Assembly: GCA_964035015.1 (NCBI GenBank)
Contig: OZ036013.1
Location: 11,562,676-11,626,675 of the forward strand
Reading direction: 5' to 3'
DNA: 64,000 nucleotides
From: Corallium rubrum
Taxonomy: Eukaryota; Cnidaria; Anthozoa; Scleralcyonacea; Coralliidae
Numbering within the stretch: the stretch's first letter is position 1; the number at the start of each line of letters is the position of its first letter. This document shows positions 12,607 through 22,338 of this stretch, piece after piece. The notes beneath the pieces were generated by a model, which did not search any database, was not told where the DNA came from, and worked only from the letters and a program-made list of their open reading frames with translations. A program made the translations under genes and the position numbers.

Positions 12607-12674
12607 ATTCTTAAGAGGCATTGTTGAATTCAAACAAGAAACCAATGATGAAACATATTAAATTTTATTGAACT

Positions 12675-12706
12675 GACGTTTCGTTACTGTCCAGTAACAT
12701 CTTCAG
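12675..12706 (-). ncRNA. Hammerhead-ribozyme-like core, left arm
   Basis: The minus strand reads CTGAAGA, then the stem GTTACTG-GA-CAGTAAC, then GAAACGTC. This matches the invariant CUGANGA and GAAA boxes around a perfect 7 bp stem II. Stems I and III and the cleavage site are not convincing by eye, so activity is unproved. Penelope-like elements are known to carry hammerhead motifs. Confidence 0.5.
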
Positions 12707-12814
12707 AGTGAAGGGAATAATTTGCAGCGGTTGATTATAAAGAACTTAACTGATACATAACCAGGTGGTGAAAGATGTGACAGAAAACTGTCACATGTTA
12801 TGATGTATCAGTTA

Positions 12815-14588
12815 CGGTCCTACTAAACACCGTCCGGGACCGTCCGGGACCGTCCGGGACCGTCCGGGACCGTCCGGGACCGTCCGGGACCGTCCGGGAC
12901 CGCCCGTGACCGTCCGGGATGTCATTATGACCGTCCGTGATAAATATTAGTTAGTTTTATGTATTAAGCGATGTTAAATCAGCTTTTTAAATACTCTTCA
13001 ACAATATTAAATGTTCTATTCACTATTCTCAATGCACGATCTATTCACTATTCTCCGATTCACAATTAATGTTCGATCGATGCCGCAATGCTGCCGAAAG
13101 AGTGAATTTCGTTTCAGACCTGACAAATGAGTCGTCGTCTCAAAGAAAATTAAAAAATTTGGATGAGTTTATTTTGGCGAGAGAACATTCGGCAAATTGT
13201 CCCTACTTAACGATGTGCATGATCATCCATTCATCCAAGAGATTATCCAAACAAAAGGGAAACCCCCAGCTGTTATTCTGTACTTAAAGGAACAAATGGA
13301 TGAGATTAAGATGTTTTGTTCATCAGAAGCAACTCATCCTAGTGTATTGGGGGTGGATAGGACATTCAACCTCGGTCCATGTTATGTTACTATTCTTGTT
13401 TATCACCAAAATAATCTAATCCGAAAAGGCACACAGAACCATCCAATCATGCTAGGACCAGTATTTTTACATTGGGATGGACTATATCCTACATACCATG
13501 GCTTCTTTTCGCATTTAAGAAGCCAAATGGATGACTGCATTAACGGCATTCAGGTTAGTGGTCGTAATCTACTAATTGGATCTGACGAGGAAAAAGCTCT
13601 CACAAAAGCAATGAAACAATCATTTCCATCGTCACATCACATTCTCTGTCGTCATCACATAGAAGAGAATGTGAAACGTCATCTTCGTGGAAAGGTTGGA
13701 GCAAACGATAGACAGACTAAAGAAGTAATCAATGATATTTTTGGAGACAATGGACTCTTAGCTGTTGATGATGAATATGAGTATGCATTGGAAAGTTTCG
13801 AGCTACAAGAGAAGTACTGTAGCAGTATGCCAAATTTCCTTCCGTACTTCAATAAACTACTAACAACGTTGTTAGAATTTGTGTTCCTTCCAAGCCAGAA
13901 AAATAAATCCATTCCCATTAACTGGAAAAACAATTCATGTGAAAGCATGAATCACATCTTGAAATTTTCGTGTGACTGGAAAGTCCACAAAATTCCGGAT
14001 TTAGTGGAAAAAATTTGCAAGATCGTACAACTTCAGTACGCAGATGTTAGGCGTTCTCTTTATGGGATGGGAAATTATGTTGTCGCTCCTTGGATGGCAA
14101 AGTTTAAACTTAGCCAAGCTAACTGGGCTGCCAAATCACAAGAAGAAAAAGAAACTTTGTTTCAGAAGTTTTTGAAAGGTGCGCCCAAAGCGGAGAAAAC
14201 TGTCAAGTCAGCAGATGGAAGGCTAACCATACCAAAAACTCAAAAAACAGCAAGAAAACCTGGTCAGCGAAAGAGAGTGAAATGTGCTAGAACTCAAAAA
14301 CGTTAGGGCATTAATCAGTCTAATCAATTAAGGACAATAAATATGTTACAAAAGAAACGGGAGTTGTATATTTTTTTAACATTTCATTTCTCGAGTTTTT
14401 TTTAAATTGAAAAACCAATTGACGAATGTAATCAAGGTAAGTTATAAGTACATTAATGATTCTCTTGATCATAGAGGATTAAATTAATGGCACGGACCAG
14501 TCCCGGACGGTTCACGGACGGTCCCGGACGGTTCACGGACGGTTCCGGACGGGTCCCGGACGGTCCCGGACGGTGTTTAGTAGGACCC
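12815..14588 (+). mobile_element. Mutator-like (MULE) DNA transposon
   Basis: Terminal inverted repeats of at least 36 bp: GGTCCTACTAAACACCGTCC at the left, its complement at the right, each continuing into tandem CGTCCGGGAC decamers. An 8 bp duplication ATCAGTTA flanks it (12807-12814 and 14589-14596). Inside is a transposase frame (13197-14306) preceded by a short out-of-phase frame. MULEs usually give 8-11 bp duplications, so size and protein agree. The decamer array in both ends could serve as repeated transposase binding sites. Confidence 0.85.
13069..14306 (+). CDS. MULE-type transposase, probably frameshifted
   Basis: Main open frame 13197-14306 (369 residues from a TTG codon; the frame is open from 13167). 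It shows a MULE-style catalytic layout: D54 in VLGVDRTFNLGPCYVT, D130 in LIGSDEEKAL followed by the LCRHHIEENVKRHL Cys/His motif, and E249 in NNSCESMNHILK. The C-terminus is very basic (PGQRKRVKCARTQKR), suggesting nuclear targeting or DNA contact. The frame 13069-13190, containing NLDEFILAREHSANC, appears to be the N-terminal continuation in another phase, so a frameshift near 13195 separates them. Unlike most frames here, the catalytic part has no stop. N-terminal zinc-binding domains common in MULEs are absent, so it may be truncated. Confidence 0.8.
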
Positions 14589-14636
14589 ATCAGTTAAGTT
14601 CTTTATAATCAACCGCTGTAAATTATTCCCTTCACT

Positions 14637-14668
14637 CTGAAGATGTTACTGGACAGTAACGAAACGTC
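14637..14668 (+). ncRNA. Hammerhead-ribozyme-like core, right arm
   Basis: The plus-strand copy of the motif at 12675-12706: CTGAAGA, stem GTTACTG/CAGTAAC, GAAACGTC. It is identical to the left arm through the core. Confidence 0.5.
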
Positions 14669-14889
14669 AGTTCAATAAAATTTAATATGTTTCATTATTG
14701 GTTTCTTGTTTGAATTCAACAATGCCTCTTTTAAGAATATTGTCTTTCTTCGAAAATAATGTGTTGGTCTTCGACTAGCTTCGCATGAAATATTATTAAC
14801 ACGATCGGACTAAAAATACTTGTTTCCATCGTTGAAACTGACAGTCGTTTAGCTCGTACGGGATGCCAAAAAATTATGAGCTTTTATTG

Positions 14890-15225
14890 TCAAGATCATT
14901 AATCTTGGCTGGAGCTTCTTTCTAAGAGAAAAACCTTGGATCTTGGAAGAGAATTTAGACATTTTCTGCCGTTTTGCTTCTTCGGTAAACGAGCCCATAT
15001 TCGCATATTCTTGAAATCATCAAACGGTGCTTGAGTGAATTCAAGACTGTTCTTCACGTCTCGAACAGTAAAAATAAGTTGATCTATTCGTTTGTGTGTT
15101 GTCCATGCAGACAGACAAAAAACTCTTTATAGTATGCGGGTCAATGAAATTAGATGTATTATTAGGATTCTGATTCTTGTCGGAGCTAGATTTTGAACGT
15201 GTGCTCGCCATGATTATGCAAAGTG
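14890..15225 (-). pseudogene. LINE ORF1-like fragment with coiled-coil region
   Basis: The minus strand starts MASTRSKSSSDKNQN and runs to FIDPHTIKSFLSV. After a shift of frame it continues KRIDQLIFTVRDVKNSLEFT then QAPFDDFKNM and RIWARLPKK. The pattern of a Ser-rich start, then ID-x-L and LK-x-SLEFTQ heptads, resembles the N-terminal coiled-coil part of ORF1 proteins from non-LTR retrotransposons. At least one frameshift and a stop make it nonfunctional. The upstream GAGGCGGGGCTTGTCGAGCC stretch (about 15310-15335) would then be its 5' UTR. Confidence 0.5.
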
Positions 15226-15339
15226 TATAAATTCGGCAATTTATAGCGAAAATACAGTTTAAAGATTATTATTACATGCATCTTTTCAATACATGGGTTC
15301 TCGCGCCTTCGGTGGCTCGACAAGCCCCGCCTCGCTAAC

Positions 15340-15512
15340 CTGAAACATCTTCCTACGGCTCTGATCTTCTTCAAAGACAAGGCTGCAAAGTCACCACATT
15401 CCGAGCACCACAACTGGTACTGTAAAATACGTTTGATATTATTTGCTTCATCGTATCAAAGCCTTTCTACCTCGTTGCAGCCAGGAAACAATTCTTCAAT
15501 AGTTTCATCAAT
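15340..15512 (-). other. Splice-like signals, two possible tiny exons
   Basis: On the minus strand 15471-15512 is open (IDETIEELFPGCNE) between a CTTCTCCAG acceptor and a GAG-GTAGAAAG donor. Then 15340-15419 is open (YQLWCSECGDFAALSLKK) between TTTTACAG and TTTCAG-GTTAGC. The phases agree (0, then 2), but the intron would be only 51 bp and the next block is LINE-like. This could be a relic of a host gene or chance sequence upstream of the LINE fragment. Confidence 0.25.
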
Positions 15513-15639
15513 CTGGAGAAGTTGTGGTGTAAAAGATATGAAGCGTCTGGATCGCCTTTTTAAGAAATTTGAGATTAATTTTAAATAATGGCTTATCTAC
15601 ATCTGAAGATATGTACAGCGAATTGCGATGGTTTCATTA

Positions 15640-16322
15640 TCATATCGTTACAAATTAAAGTCTTAATGCCTTGGCTCCAAGCTATATTAGTAGCTTGTTG
15701 AACCACTATGAGCCCAAAACTTGCATGTCTCTACGTTCAGTGGAAGCAAAACATTTAGAAGTTCCTTTACTGGGGCCCCGTTTACACTATTACGGTACGG
15801 TTGTGGTTCGGATTGGGGCGAGCGTTCCGTAACAAAAAACTCGTCTGTTTACACTATGACTGTACGGTAAATTTACCATAGTGTAGTGATTTGCAGCCGG
15901 AGTGCTAAGCGTAGTGACTACGCTACGGAAAACCACTCCAGAATAGTGTAAACACAACAAAGAAACGTAGTGATTTTTAAACGGAAGACTGACCGTACCG
16001 TAATAGTGTAAACGGGGCCCTAGACCTAGTATACACAAACGTGCTTTTAGTATTAATGGTCCTAAGTTATTCAATGAACTTCCTCTATACATTCGTGAGT
16101 CTAAATCTTTAGCATCTTTTAAATCAGCTTCCTATAGTCATTTTTGTCAGATTTAGCTTAGTACGATTTCATAATTATTTATTTATTTATACTTATTTAA
16201 TTGATTGATTGTATATATGTATTGTCCTCGACCCTCACGTAAAGAGGATTTGTTAAAAAACCTACTGAGGCTATCGAGCATAAATAAAGTTCATTATTAT
16301 TATTTATTATTATTATTATTAT
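15640..16322 (+). mobile_element. CR1/L2-like LINE, 3' end, split by a MITE
   Basis: Before the MITE the frame reads ALAPSYISSLLNHYEPK and LRSVEAKHLEVPL. After it comes HKRAFSINGPKLFNELPLYI, then RESKSLASFKSASYSHFCQI and a stop. This is the typical C-terminal FS-x-x-GPKLWN-x-LP tail of non-LTR retrotransposons. It is followed by AATAAAGTTCATT and an ATT-repeat tail ending near 16322. The 5' part is missing, as is usual for truncated LINE insertions. Confidence 0.85.
15773..16020. mobile_element. 248 bp MITE inside the LINE tail
   Basis: Perfect inverted ends, GGGCCCCGTTTACACTATTA continuing to CGGTACGG, at 15773 and 16020. It interrupts the LINE C-terminal frame between the LEVPL and HKRAFS segments. 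No clean target duplication is visible. It has no coding capacity. Confidence 0.85.
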
Positions 16323-16354
16323 TATATTACCACAAAGTCAGTAACCTGTAATAC

Positions 16355-16418
16355 CTTTGGTATATCGATTGCCGTGAAAACGGCGCTTCTTCCTTCTGAT
16401 GGAAGCAAATTTCGGCAT
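16355..16418 (-). CDS. Candidate first coding exon
   Basis: The minus strand ATG at 16418 opens MPKFASIRRKKRRFHGNRYT and reaches a donor AAAG-GTATTA after 64 bases (phase 1). The peptide is very basic. The stretch upstream on that strand (16430-16640) has two inverted CCAAT boxes (GACCAATGAAA), compatible with a promoter. No downstream exon in matching phase was found; the intron side is immediately occupied by the LINE at 15640-16322. Confidence 0.35.
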
Positions 16419-16429
16419 CCTTCTTCGAA

Positions 16430-17060
16430 TGGGTGAGGAACACGCCGTGAGGAATTGAACGCTTGCAGACAGAGATTTTAAAAACCGCCCACGCTTGACC
16501 GCTTCATATTTGTCAAATGCCGACCAATGAAAGCAAAGCGTGAAACAGAGAAGGCCGGACAAGTGTCATGTGATTGTCACGTGACATTGTTGACCAATGA
16601 AATTGCACTATTTTCTTATCGTTGCTCGGCTGAAATTTTGCATTGGACTTGGAATACCGAATATTACGCTATTGTTATTCATTTTTTTTCTTTAAAAAAG
16701 CAGCGATATCGTTTGATATATTGTTGGACTATCCAAGCCGGGATGGCCGAGGCGACTGGGGAGAGACAAACTCTGCCTACGTCATGAAGCGAATTTAGTT
16801 CCCAGTCCCATAGGCCACAGCTCAGCCAACGGAAAAGCCTGTCTGGCTGGTATTTTTCTACTTTGTTTTGATCGTTCATGTAGGTCGTGTCGCGCTAAGC
16901 GAAGACCCCACTTCCGGTTTGTCAACAATATTCAAAGCAAAAAATCTCGAATTCCCATGGTTCGAATTCTCTAATTTTTGAAGAAATGTCTAATCTTGGA
17001 TTCTATCCGGACGCCGCACCCCCCCCCCCCCCCCCCTCGCAACCGTTTTCGAGATATTCG
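16430..17060. promoter_or_regulatory. Possible bidirectional promoter region
   Basis: This stretch has more CpG than its surroundings and two GACCAATGAAA boxes (about 16509 and 16594). It lies between a minus-strand candidate first exon (16355-16418) and a plus-strand ATG at 17071 (MAPNKFKRAF). A C-run at 17021-17036 follows. Evidence is compositional only. Confidence 0.25.
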
Positions 17061-17939
17061 CCGTTGAAAGATGGCGCCCAATAAGTTTAAGAGAGCCTTT
17101 CGGCTTTCGCCACTGAAGTTTGTTTTTTTCTCAAGAATTTTGGAAGTTTCCTAATATTTAGAGCTTTATTCTTTTGAGTATAAAATGTAGAATGAGTGGT
17201 GGACTATTATTAAAGAGTAAAATTTGGTATTTGTCTGTTTTTATGGTCCAAAACGCTTGTCCTCGCTGTATAAAAACACCATCATTCTGGAAAAATTGTA
17301 TACATATCAGGCCTGCATACATTTGTAATTATTACAGAATGTACTGAACTTTCTTAAAGATCTGCTATATCTGTATACAGAACTGATACGTATAGATATT
17401 TTTCATTTATTAAATAGCATTGTGTTCCATGACAGCAGTATTATTAAAATTGATGTGTGGATTATTTGTAGTTTATTGTTGGTCATTGTGATTGTGAAGA
17501 TAAATATATTGTAGTTGTAGTATTTTCTGCTTAGCCTGCTAATTTGTTATAATTCGTTGTTCGTAAAAAACTTCAGTATACAAATAATTATATGTTATTC
17601 CTTTTGCCAGTGGTCCATTTCGATCAACTGAGTCGATCAGTGATGTAGACAGCAAGCTGATGGGGTGGGGGAAGGGTACACTTTCAATACCTTGTTTCGG
17701 GGCAGAGCTTGAAACGACTGGAGGCACATGTCTTCTGATGAAGAGCTTTCTTGTTGCAAAAGGGGGATCCTAACCAAGTGGGGGTGGGGTGGGGTTTGGG
17801 GTGGTGGCATGTGCCCCTGTGTCCACCCATTGGTTTGTACACCCATGAAGTGAATACAATAGTTAGGCATTGGCTGTACAGTTGACTCTTAAGACATGAA
17901 AGGGTTAATAATTCCATCTTACATCCTATTTTTTTACAG
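17061..17939. other. Unassigned, possible intron
   Basis: Apart from the short MAPNKFKRAF frame at 17071, nothing gene-like is visible. A G-rich GGGGGTGGGGTGGGGTTTGGGG tract lies near 17782-17802. Confidence 0.4.
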
Positions 17940-18026
17940 GAAGTGAAGATATACAGTACAGATGTCAGTGTTGGAATAACTTACTTTGGTGGTGTTCAGA
18001 GTGCCCAGGCACGAGCACCAATCTGA
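17940..18026 (+). CDS. Candidate terminal exon
   Basis: A strong acceptor (CCTATTTTTTTACAG) precedes 28 open codons beginning EVKIYSTDVSVGITYFGGVQ and ending SAQARAPI then TGA. AATAAA occurs about 175 bp downstream (near 18202) as a plausible poly(A) signal. The peptide is not recognised, and upstream exons in matching phase were not found. Confidence 0.4.
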   Translation, partial: EVKIYSTDVSVGITYFGGVQSAQARAPI

Positions 18027-18275
18027 ACAGGATTTTTACAATGATAAATTGATGGGTTCTCTTTTACTAAATAACATTCAAATAATATGTATAGTTTGAA
18101 GTTTTGCATGTTGTCAAGTCGTCTTCAGTTCATCAACTAGTCTAAATGTTTAATATTTTAACTATTACATTTCAGAATATAAGATCTTTTATCGGGTTGA
18201 ATAAACAGGAATAATCATTGTCAATTCAGAAAGTACTCATTCTATTCACACACAGTGTATTACTTGACTGCAGCA

Positions 18276-18309
18276 GGGCGTCTAGAAGATATCTTATAGA
18301 CGCCCTGAC
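18276..18309. repeat. 34 bp near-perfect palindrome
   Basis: AGGGCGTCTAGAAGATATCT and its mirror AGATATCTTATAGACGCCCT overlap at the centre, with only one mismatched pair of bases each side. Confidence 0.8.
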
Positions 18310-18932
18310 TGCAGCCAAGGAAGCTTTGGCCACTGAATGTTAAATTCATCTTAAATATTTCACTCTAAAGCTCCGTCATCACTTGCACGCCACTGCAGTT
18401 AAAACTGTTAATCGTTCATCACAGTTTTCAAAATAGCATTTTTCATCAGCTTGGACAGTCATTGTTGGTCTCGTCTCGGTATCTTGTCTGGCGACTTCAC
18501 CAACTTTATCATTGTAAGATAATTGTTGATCACAATCGTTGATCTCCTGGTCTGGCTGGTTAATAGCAACACAGTAGTTTGCATTAAAAAAATCCCCCCA
18601 CATTTCAAAGAGTCATAGTCCTATTCTAGAACAAAAAAATGCTTCTATGAACATCAAGGTACCGTCTACATTTGTGACATGTAAATCTTTTTTCTACTCT
18701 GCGTTCGACGTTATTAAGTAGTTTATTATATGGCACTTTCTATTTCAAAATCAATCATGTATTTCCAGGTCTCCGTTTCTTTCGACTCTGTCAAAACACC
18801 AGACTAGCGTAAGCCTGGTTTCCATATAGTTGTAATTGTTGTAATTCAGTCGACGACTGTCGCCGATCAAGTCTTACAACAATTACAACTTACTCTAAAC
18901 TTCAAGTAAACGACAAACTTTTTTAATGTAAA

Positions 18933-18962
18933 CATGTTTCGGCAAACTTATGCCATCTTCAG
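18933..18962 (-). ncRNA. Hammerhead-like core at Penelope 3' side
   Basis: The minus strand reads CTGAAGA, then TGGCATAAGTTTGCC (stem GGC/GCC with imperfect pairing), then GAAACATG. It fits CUGANGA and GAAA. Cleavage competence cannot be judged by eye. Confidence 0.45.
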
Positions 18963-19164
18963 TACAAGATGTGAAAGAATAATTATTTTTACAGGCGGTA
19001 TATTTATATATAAATACGATATGTTAATTGAATAACAAGGATATGACGCATCTAATAGAATTATATTACAGTGGTGTGAATAGTCTTATGTTGAGATATC
19101 GAGCTAATGATTAATTACCGACAGAAAATAGATAGAGAAAGGAAGTATTAGGGCGTGTGACTAG

Positions 19165-19908
19165 TTATAAGCTAAAAATTGTGTTAACATGATGAACTTG
19201 GATATTAAGATCAGGCTTATATTTATTAATGTATAAGGCTTCTTTATGTCTAAGTGAAAACAAAGATTTAGCGGAGTCTAAAATTTTGAAACATGATTGA
19301 GAGTATTTGTTCTTACAGGAGGATGATTTCTGTAGGTGCTTAAGGATGTGTGAGTTTTTATCTGTCGAAGTGTGTTCTTTTATCCTTGTAGTAAGGTGAC
19401 GAGTAGTTTCGCCAATATAACGGGAGTTACATCCCGCACAAGTAAATTGGTAAACTACAAAGGACTTGAGATCACTAGGAATAGGATCCTTAAAACAGAA
19501 AAGGTTTTTTATTTTGTATGATGAGAAGACAAGTTTGATTTGTATGTCTGTGCAGAACCGTTTGATAAGACCTTTTAATTTTTGTTCCGTAATTTTTGAA
19601 TAGAAACCAATATAGGGAAGTTTGAAATAGCGAGTATTTTGTTTATCTGCTGGCGGATCTGAAACCGTAGTAGAAATAGGTGCGTTTGAGTTGGTGTCAT
19701 AGTATTTGTTGATGGTTTGATTAATTATGTGAAGTGGGAAAGAATTGCGTTGAAGTGTAAAAGCGAGTTCATTTAAATCATTTTGAAAACCTATAGCGGT
19801 ATTGTTGATTTTTCGAGCCCTGTCAATGAGAGTTCTTATTAAACCGGTTTTATAAGAAAGAGGAGAAAAACTGAGGAAACTCGTGAGTAGGCCTGTGTAA
19901 GATGGCAT
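19165..19908 (-). CDS. GIY-YIG endonuclease end of a Penelope-like polyprotein
   Basis: A 247-codon frame without internal stops. Residues 1-75 look like the region after the reverse transcriptase (TGLIRTLIDRARKINN). The GIY-YIG nuclease spans about 151-180: VVYQFTCAGC, then SRYIGETTRHLTTRIKEH, with the catalytic-type Tyr, Arg and His context of the family. A Cys pair before the YIG strand (CAGC) is typical of Penelope-like endonucleases. Such nucleases nick DNA to prime reverse transcription. The first Met lies inside the inverted arm, so the true N-terminus is lost. Confidence 0.9.
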   Translation of the reverse strand: MPSYTGLLTSFLSFSPLSYKTGLIRTLIDRARKINNTAIGFQNDLNELAFTLQRNSFPLHIINQTINKYYDTNSNAPISTTVSDPPADKQNTRYFKLPYIGFYSKITEQKLKGLIKRFCTDIQIKLVFSSYKIKNLFCFKDPIPSDLKSFVVYQFTCAGCNSRYIGETTRHLTTRIKEHTSTDKNSHILKHLQKSSSCKNKYSQSCFKILDSAKSLFSLRHKEALYINKYKPDLNIQVHHVNTIFSL

Positions 19909-19925
19909 AAGTTTGCCGAAACATG
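19893..19925 (+). ncRNA. Degenerate hammerhead-like motif, opposite arm
   Basis: The plus strand repeats the GATGGCATAAGTTTGCCGAA segment of 18933-18962 in inverted position. The CUGANGA box is altered (CTGTGTAAGA), so it is probably inactive. Confidence 0.35.
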
Positions 19926-20498
19926 TTTACATTAAAAAAGTTTGTCGTTTACTTGAAGTTTATAGTAACTTTAGTGCTATTAAGAACATATGGAATTACA
20001 ACTTAATGGAAACGCTTGTTGTAATCCAATCGGCGACAGTCGGCGACTGTTGTAGAAGTTGAATCAGGTTCAACTTCTACAACAATTACAACAGTCGCCG
20101 ATGCGACAACAGTTAATGGAAACATCAATACTCGACAGTCGGCGACTTTTTGCTAGATGTTTGCAACGTAAAACACAAAATTATTTACAAAAACCGGCCA
20201 AATCCTTTCAAAAAACCCTCGATTTTGTTAAAGAAGTCTACTAAATTAATGACTATAGTTCGAAGACTTAAATGCCGCACGCCAGCTCAAATGTTTGCAA
20301 CTGTCGTCAAACCTTCACGAAACATGAGATTTAAGCGGCGAAGTTACTGAACTTGTAAATAATGTAATATAAACTGTGAAAATGATCACAAACAAAGTTT
20401 TAGTCACATTCAATTTGTTTTTGAATATCAAACTTAGCTCATCTGAGCGAATCGGCGATTTGAATTACAACAATTACAACTATATGGAAACCTGGCTT

Positions 20499-21050
20499 TA
20501 TTTTCTGCAGGTTCTTTTTCGGGGGGCTATTATAGGGGGTCGGCCTTTCCGCAATCCGCCGCATTTTTTTCTCGTTCACCGGTAACTGCTTCCCGTTTTC
20601 TTCGTAAAACCGTAACCGCCATTTTTTCATATAAAACCGTAACGGCCGTTTTTCTATAACGGATATTTTTCTTGTAGCCTCTCCTAAGCAGTTCAAACAT
20701 TCATAACGTGACCACGGCGACCACAATAATTCTTTCTCTCGAGTCTTGATCTCCAGATCTTTAAGCCCTCTTTAGAAGACCTCCTTCCAGGGGATTTGAC
20801 TCTGGGGACGAGATTGGCTGCAGACCGAAATCGTGAGAGGCCTGGAATAAAATGTTTTGCTTGGCGGCTTCACCAAACGGCCATTTGGTGGAAAACCAAG
20901 GCAGATACCACTCACGTCAGTCTGCACAATTCTTTATAACATCATATAGCAAGGTTGGTCTACTGCCGAAACGTTAAAATAGCATATTTTGATTTGTATA
21001 AATGTGTTTCAACACGATCACTTCCTACGCCGAACACTACTTTATAAAAC
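20499..21050. other. Unassigned repeat-like DNA
   Basis: Contains doubled AAAACCGTAACGGCC words (20610-20660) and GGGGACGAGATTGG (about 20796), a terminal motif that recurs near 53110 and 61931. No gene is seen. Confidence 0.4.
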
Positions 21051-21347
21051 CATAGTCAATCGAGATATGGTCGGGAAACTCGGCAAACTTCAAAGCGCTT
21101 ATAATGAGCTGTGATTTTATGTTGAACCGTACCTTACACCGTGCACATCCTTTGTTTTAGGTTTATCAATATTTAAATAGCACGGTTGAGTGATTGGACT
21201 GAGACATTGCTATTGGATAATTCGTTCATTATACTAAAATATAATGTGTTCAGTGACCGTAGTACACCGTGCACAAAAATGCATAAAGGAAAACAAAAAG
21301 ACCAAAGACTTTAGCTGAGTTTCCAGACCATATCTCGATTGACTATG
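21051..21347. mobile_element. 297 bp MITE, family A, 7 bp target duplication
   Basis: The ends are CATAGTCAATCGAGATATGG and its complement. They are flanked by perfect ATAAAAC duplications (21044-21050 and 21348-21354). A second copy with its own 7 bp duplication lies at 37868-38153. The inner arms contain GTGCACAAAAATGCATAAAG and CACCGTGCACATCCTTTG. Noncoding. Confidence 0.9.
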
Positions 21348-21984
21348 ATAAAACAAGGTCTGGTGTCGGACCTATAACCAAATAAAATACTCACAGCAAC
21401 AAAGCTTCTGCATCATTCACACATGCATTATGGTTAACCACTCGAACACATCTAACTGCATTTCTACCAAGTACCGCGTCAAATGATTGTATACGCCTGT
21501 AGAAAAATAAAACAATATTGATAATTGATTAGTATAATAATAGGCGAGTTCCAGGGTAACGCAACTGGTTAAATATTATAGCTAGAGAATAGATATATAG
21601 TTAACAGACCTATGCGAGAGTAAAAGAAAGAAATCATCGAATGTCATTTACTCTAATGAAGGGCTTTGGTTCGAAGCGTCTGTAATTTACCTCTTGTGTG
21701 TCGTATGCCACAATTCTGCACCTTCACAGTGAACCCAACAGTGCATCACGTCCTCCATCCAGTTTCATTTCTAGCTCTTGCCAAAGAAACTGACGCATGC
21801 CCGCATCAATCAGATGCCCTTCTTAATAAAAGTCAGTGAGGTATTCAATGTGAACAGCTGCCATTTCATCTCCATCCCCAATAGGCTGGATGGCCAGGCG
21901 GGCTCCAAGGCGCAATTTGTAACTAAGAGGGAAAGGATAAAAATAATTATAATGATAATATATTAACGGAATATATTTACTGAT

Positions 21985-22338
21985 ATTTAGGAATAATTAG
22001 TGATATTTAGGGATAAATATGGATATTTAGGGATAAATATGGATATTTAGGGACAAATATGGATATTTAGGGATAATTAGGGACATTTAGGGATAAATAA
22101 GGATATTTAGGGATAAATATGGATATTTGGGATAAATATGGATATTTAGGGATAATTAGGGATTTTAAATACCCTAAATATTTAAATATTTTATCCCAAA
22201 CTATATAATTATCCCAAACTAAACCTAACCCTAATTATCCCTAAATATTCCCCCAATTATCCCGAAATATCCACATTTATCACTAAATATCCCCCAATTG
22301 TCCTTAATTGTCCCTAAATATCCCTAATTATCCCTAAT
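21985..22338. repeat. TTAGGGATA-type tandem array with inverted half
   Basis: About nine units of GGATATTTAGGGATAAATAT face a complementary half (ATTATCCCTAAATATCC) with a pivot near 22175. The spacing is 18-20 bp, so it is not a telomeric hexamer array. It lies in the intron between segments C and D of the decayed gene. Confidence 0.8.

Larger units (their letters stand above)
12607..14738. mobile_element. Palindromic element with hammerhead-like arms, split by a MULE
   Basis: The arms 12607-12806 and 14597-14738 are inverted copies running from ATTCTTAAGAGGCATTG through TGTTTGAATTCAACAAT-like and GCGGTTGATTATAAAGAAC words. They meet around AACTGATACATAAC and GTTATGATGTATCAGTT. Each arm carries a CTGAAGA-stem-GAAACGTC motif. 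Removing the MULE (12815-14588) and one ATCAGTTA restores a continuous inverted repeat of about 350 bp. Inverted arms bearing hammerhead-like motifs are also seen around the Penelope-like fragment at 18896-19963, so a nonautonomous Penelope-related origin is likely but unproved. Confidence 0.75.
18896..19963 (-). mobile_element. Penelope-like retroelement fragment with inverted ends
   Basis: Inverted arms of about 66 bp (TAAACTTCAAGTAAACGACA at the left, its complement at the right) enclose a minus-strand GIY-YIG endonuclease frame. Both arms contain a hammerhead-like segment ending GCCGAAACATG. The reverse transcriptase part of a complete Penelope-like element is missing, so only the C-terminal third survives. 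The arms are inverted rather than direct, an arrangement reported for some Penelope-like elements. Confidence 0.85.
18811..20498. mobile_element. TIR element split by a Penelope-like fragment
   Basis: The ends are AAGCCTGGTTTCCATATAGT and its complement, continuing to about 36 bp (TGTAATTGTTGTAATTC). Internal copies of CGGCGACAGTCGGCGACTG and ACAACAATTACAAC recur. Without the insert (18896-19963) the element is about 620 bp and has no coding capacity. A similar TIR style (AAGCCAGTTTTCCACTAGGC) is seen at 47118-47266. Confidence 0.8.

Noticed and set aside
14890-15512. Three-exon host gene on the minus strand
   Set aside because: Phases agree, but the 15124-14935 segment resembles a LINE ORF1 coiled coil, whose start codon and Ser-rich N-terminus lie in the supposed intron; the other intron would be only 51 bp.
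15790-16092. 100-codon minus-strand frame
   Set aside because: It lies across the GGGCCCCGTTTACAC MITE and the opposite strand of a LINE tail; no domain.
21985-22338. Interstitial telomere repeat
   Set aside because: TTAGGG occurs only within an 18-20 bp unit (GGATATTTAGGGATAAATAT), never as tandem hexamers.
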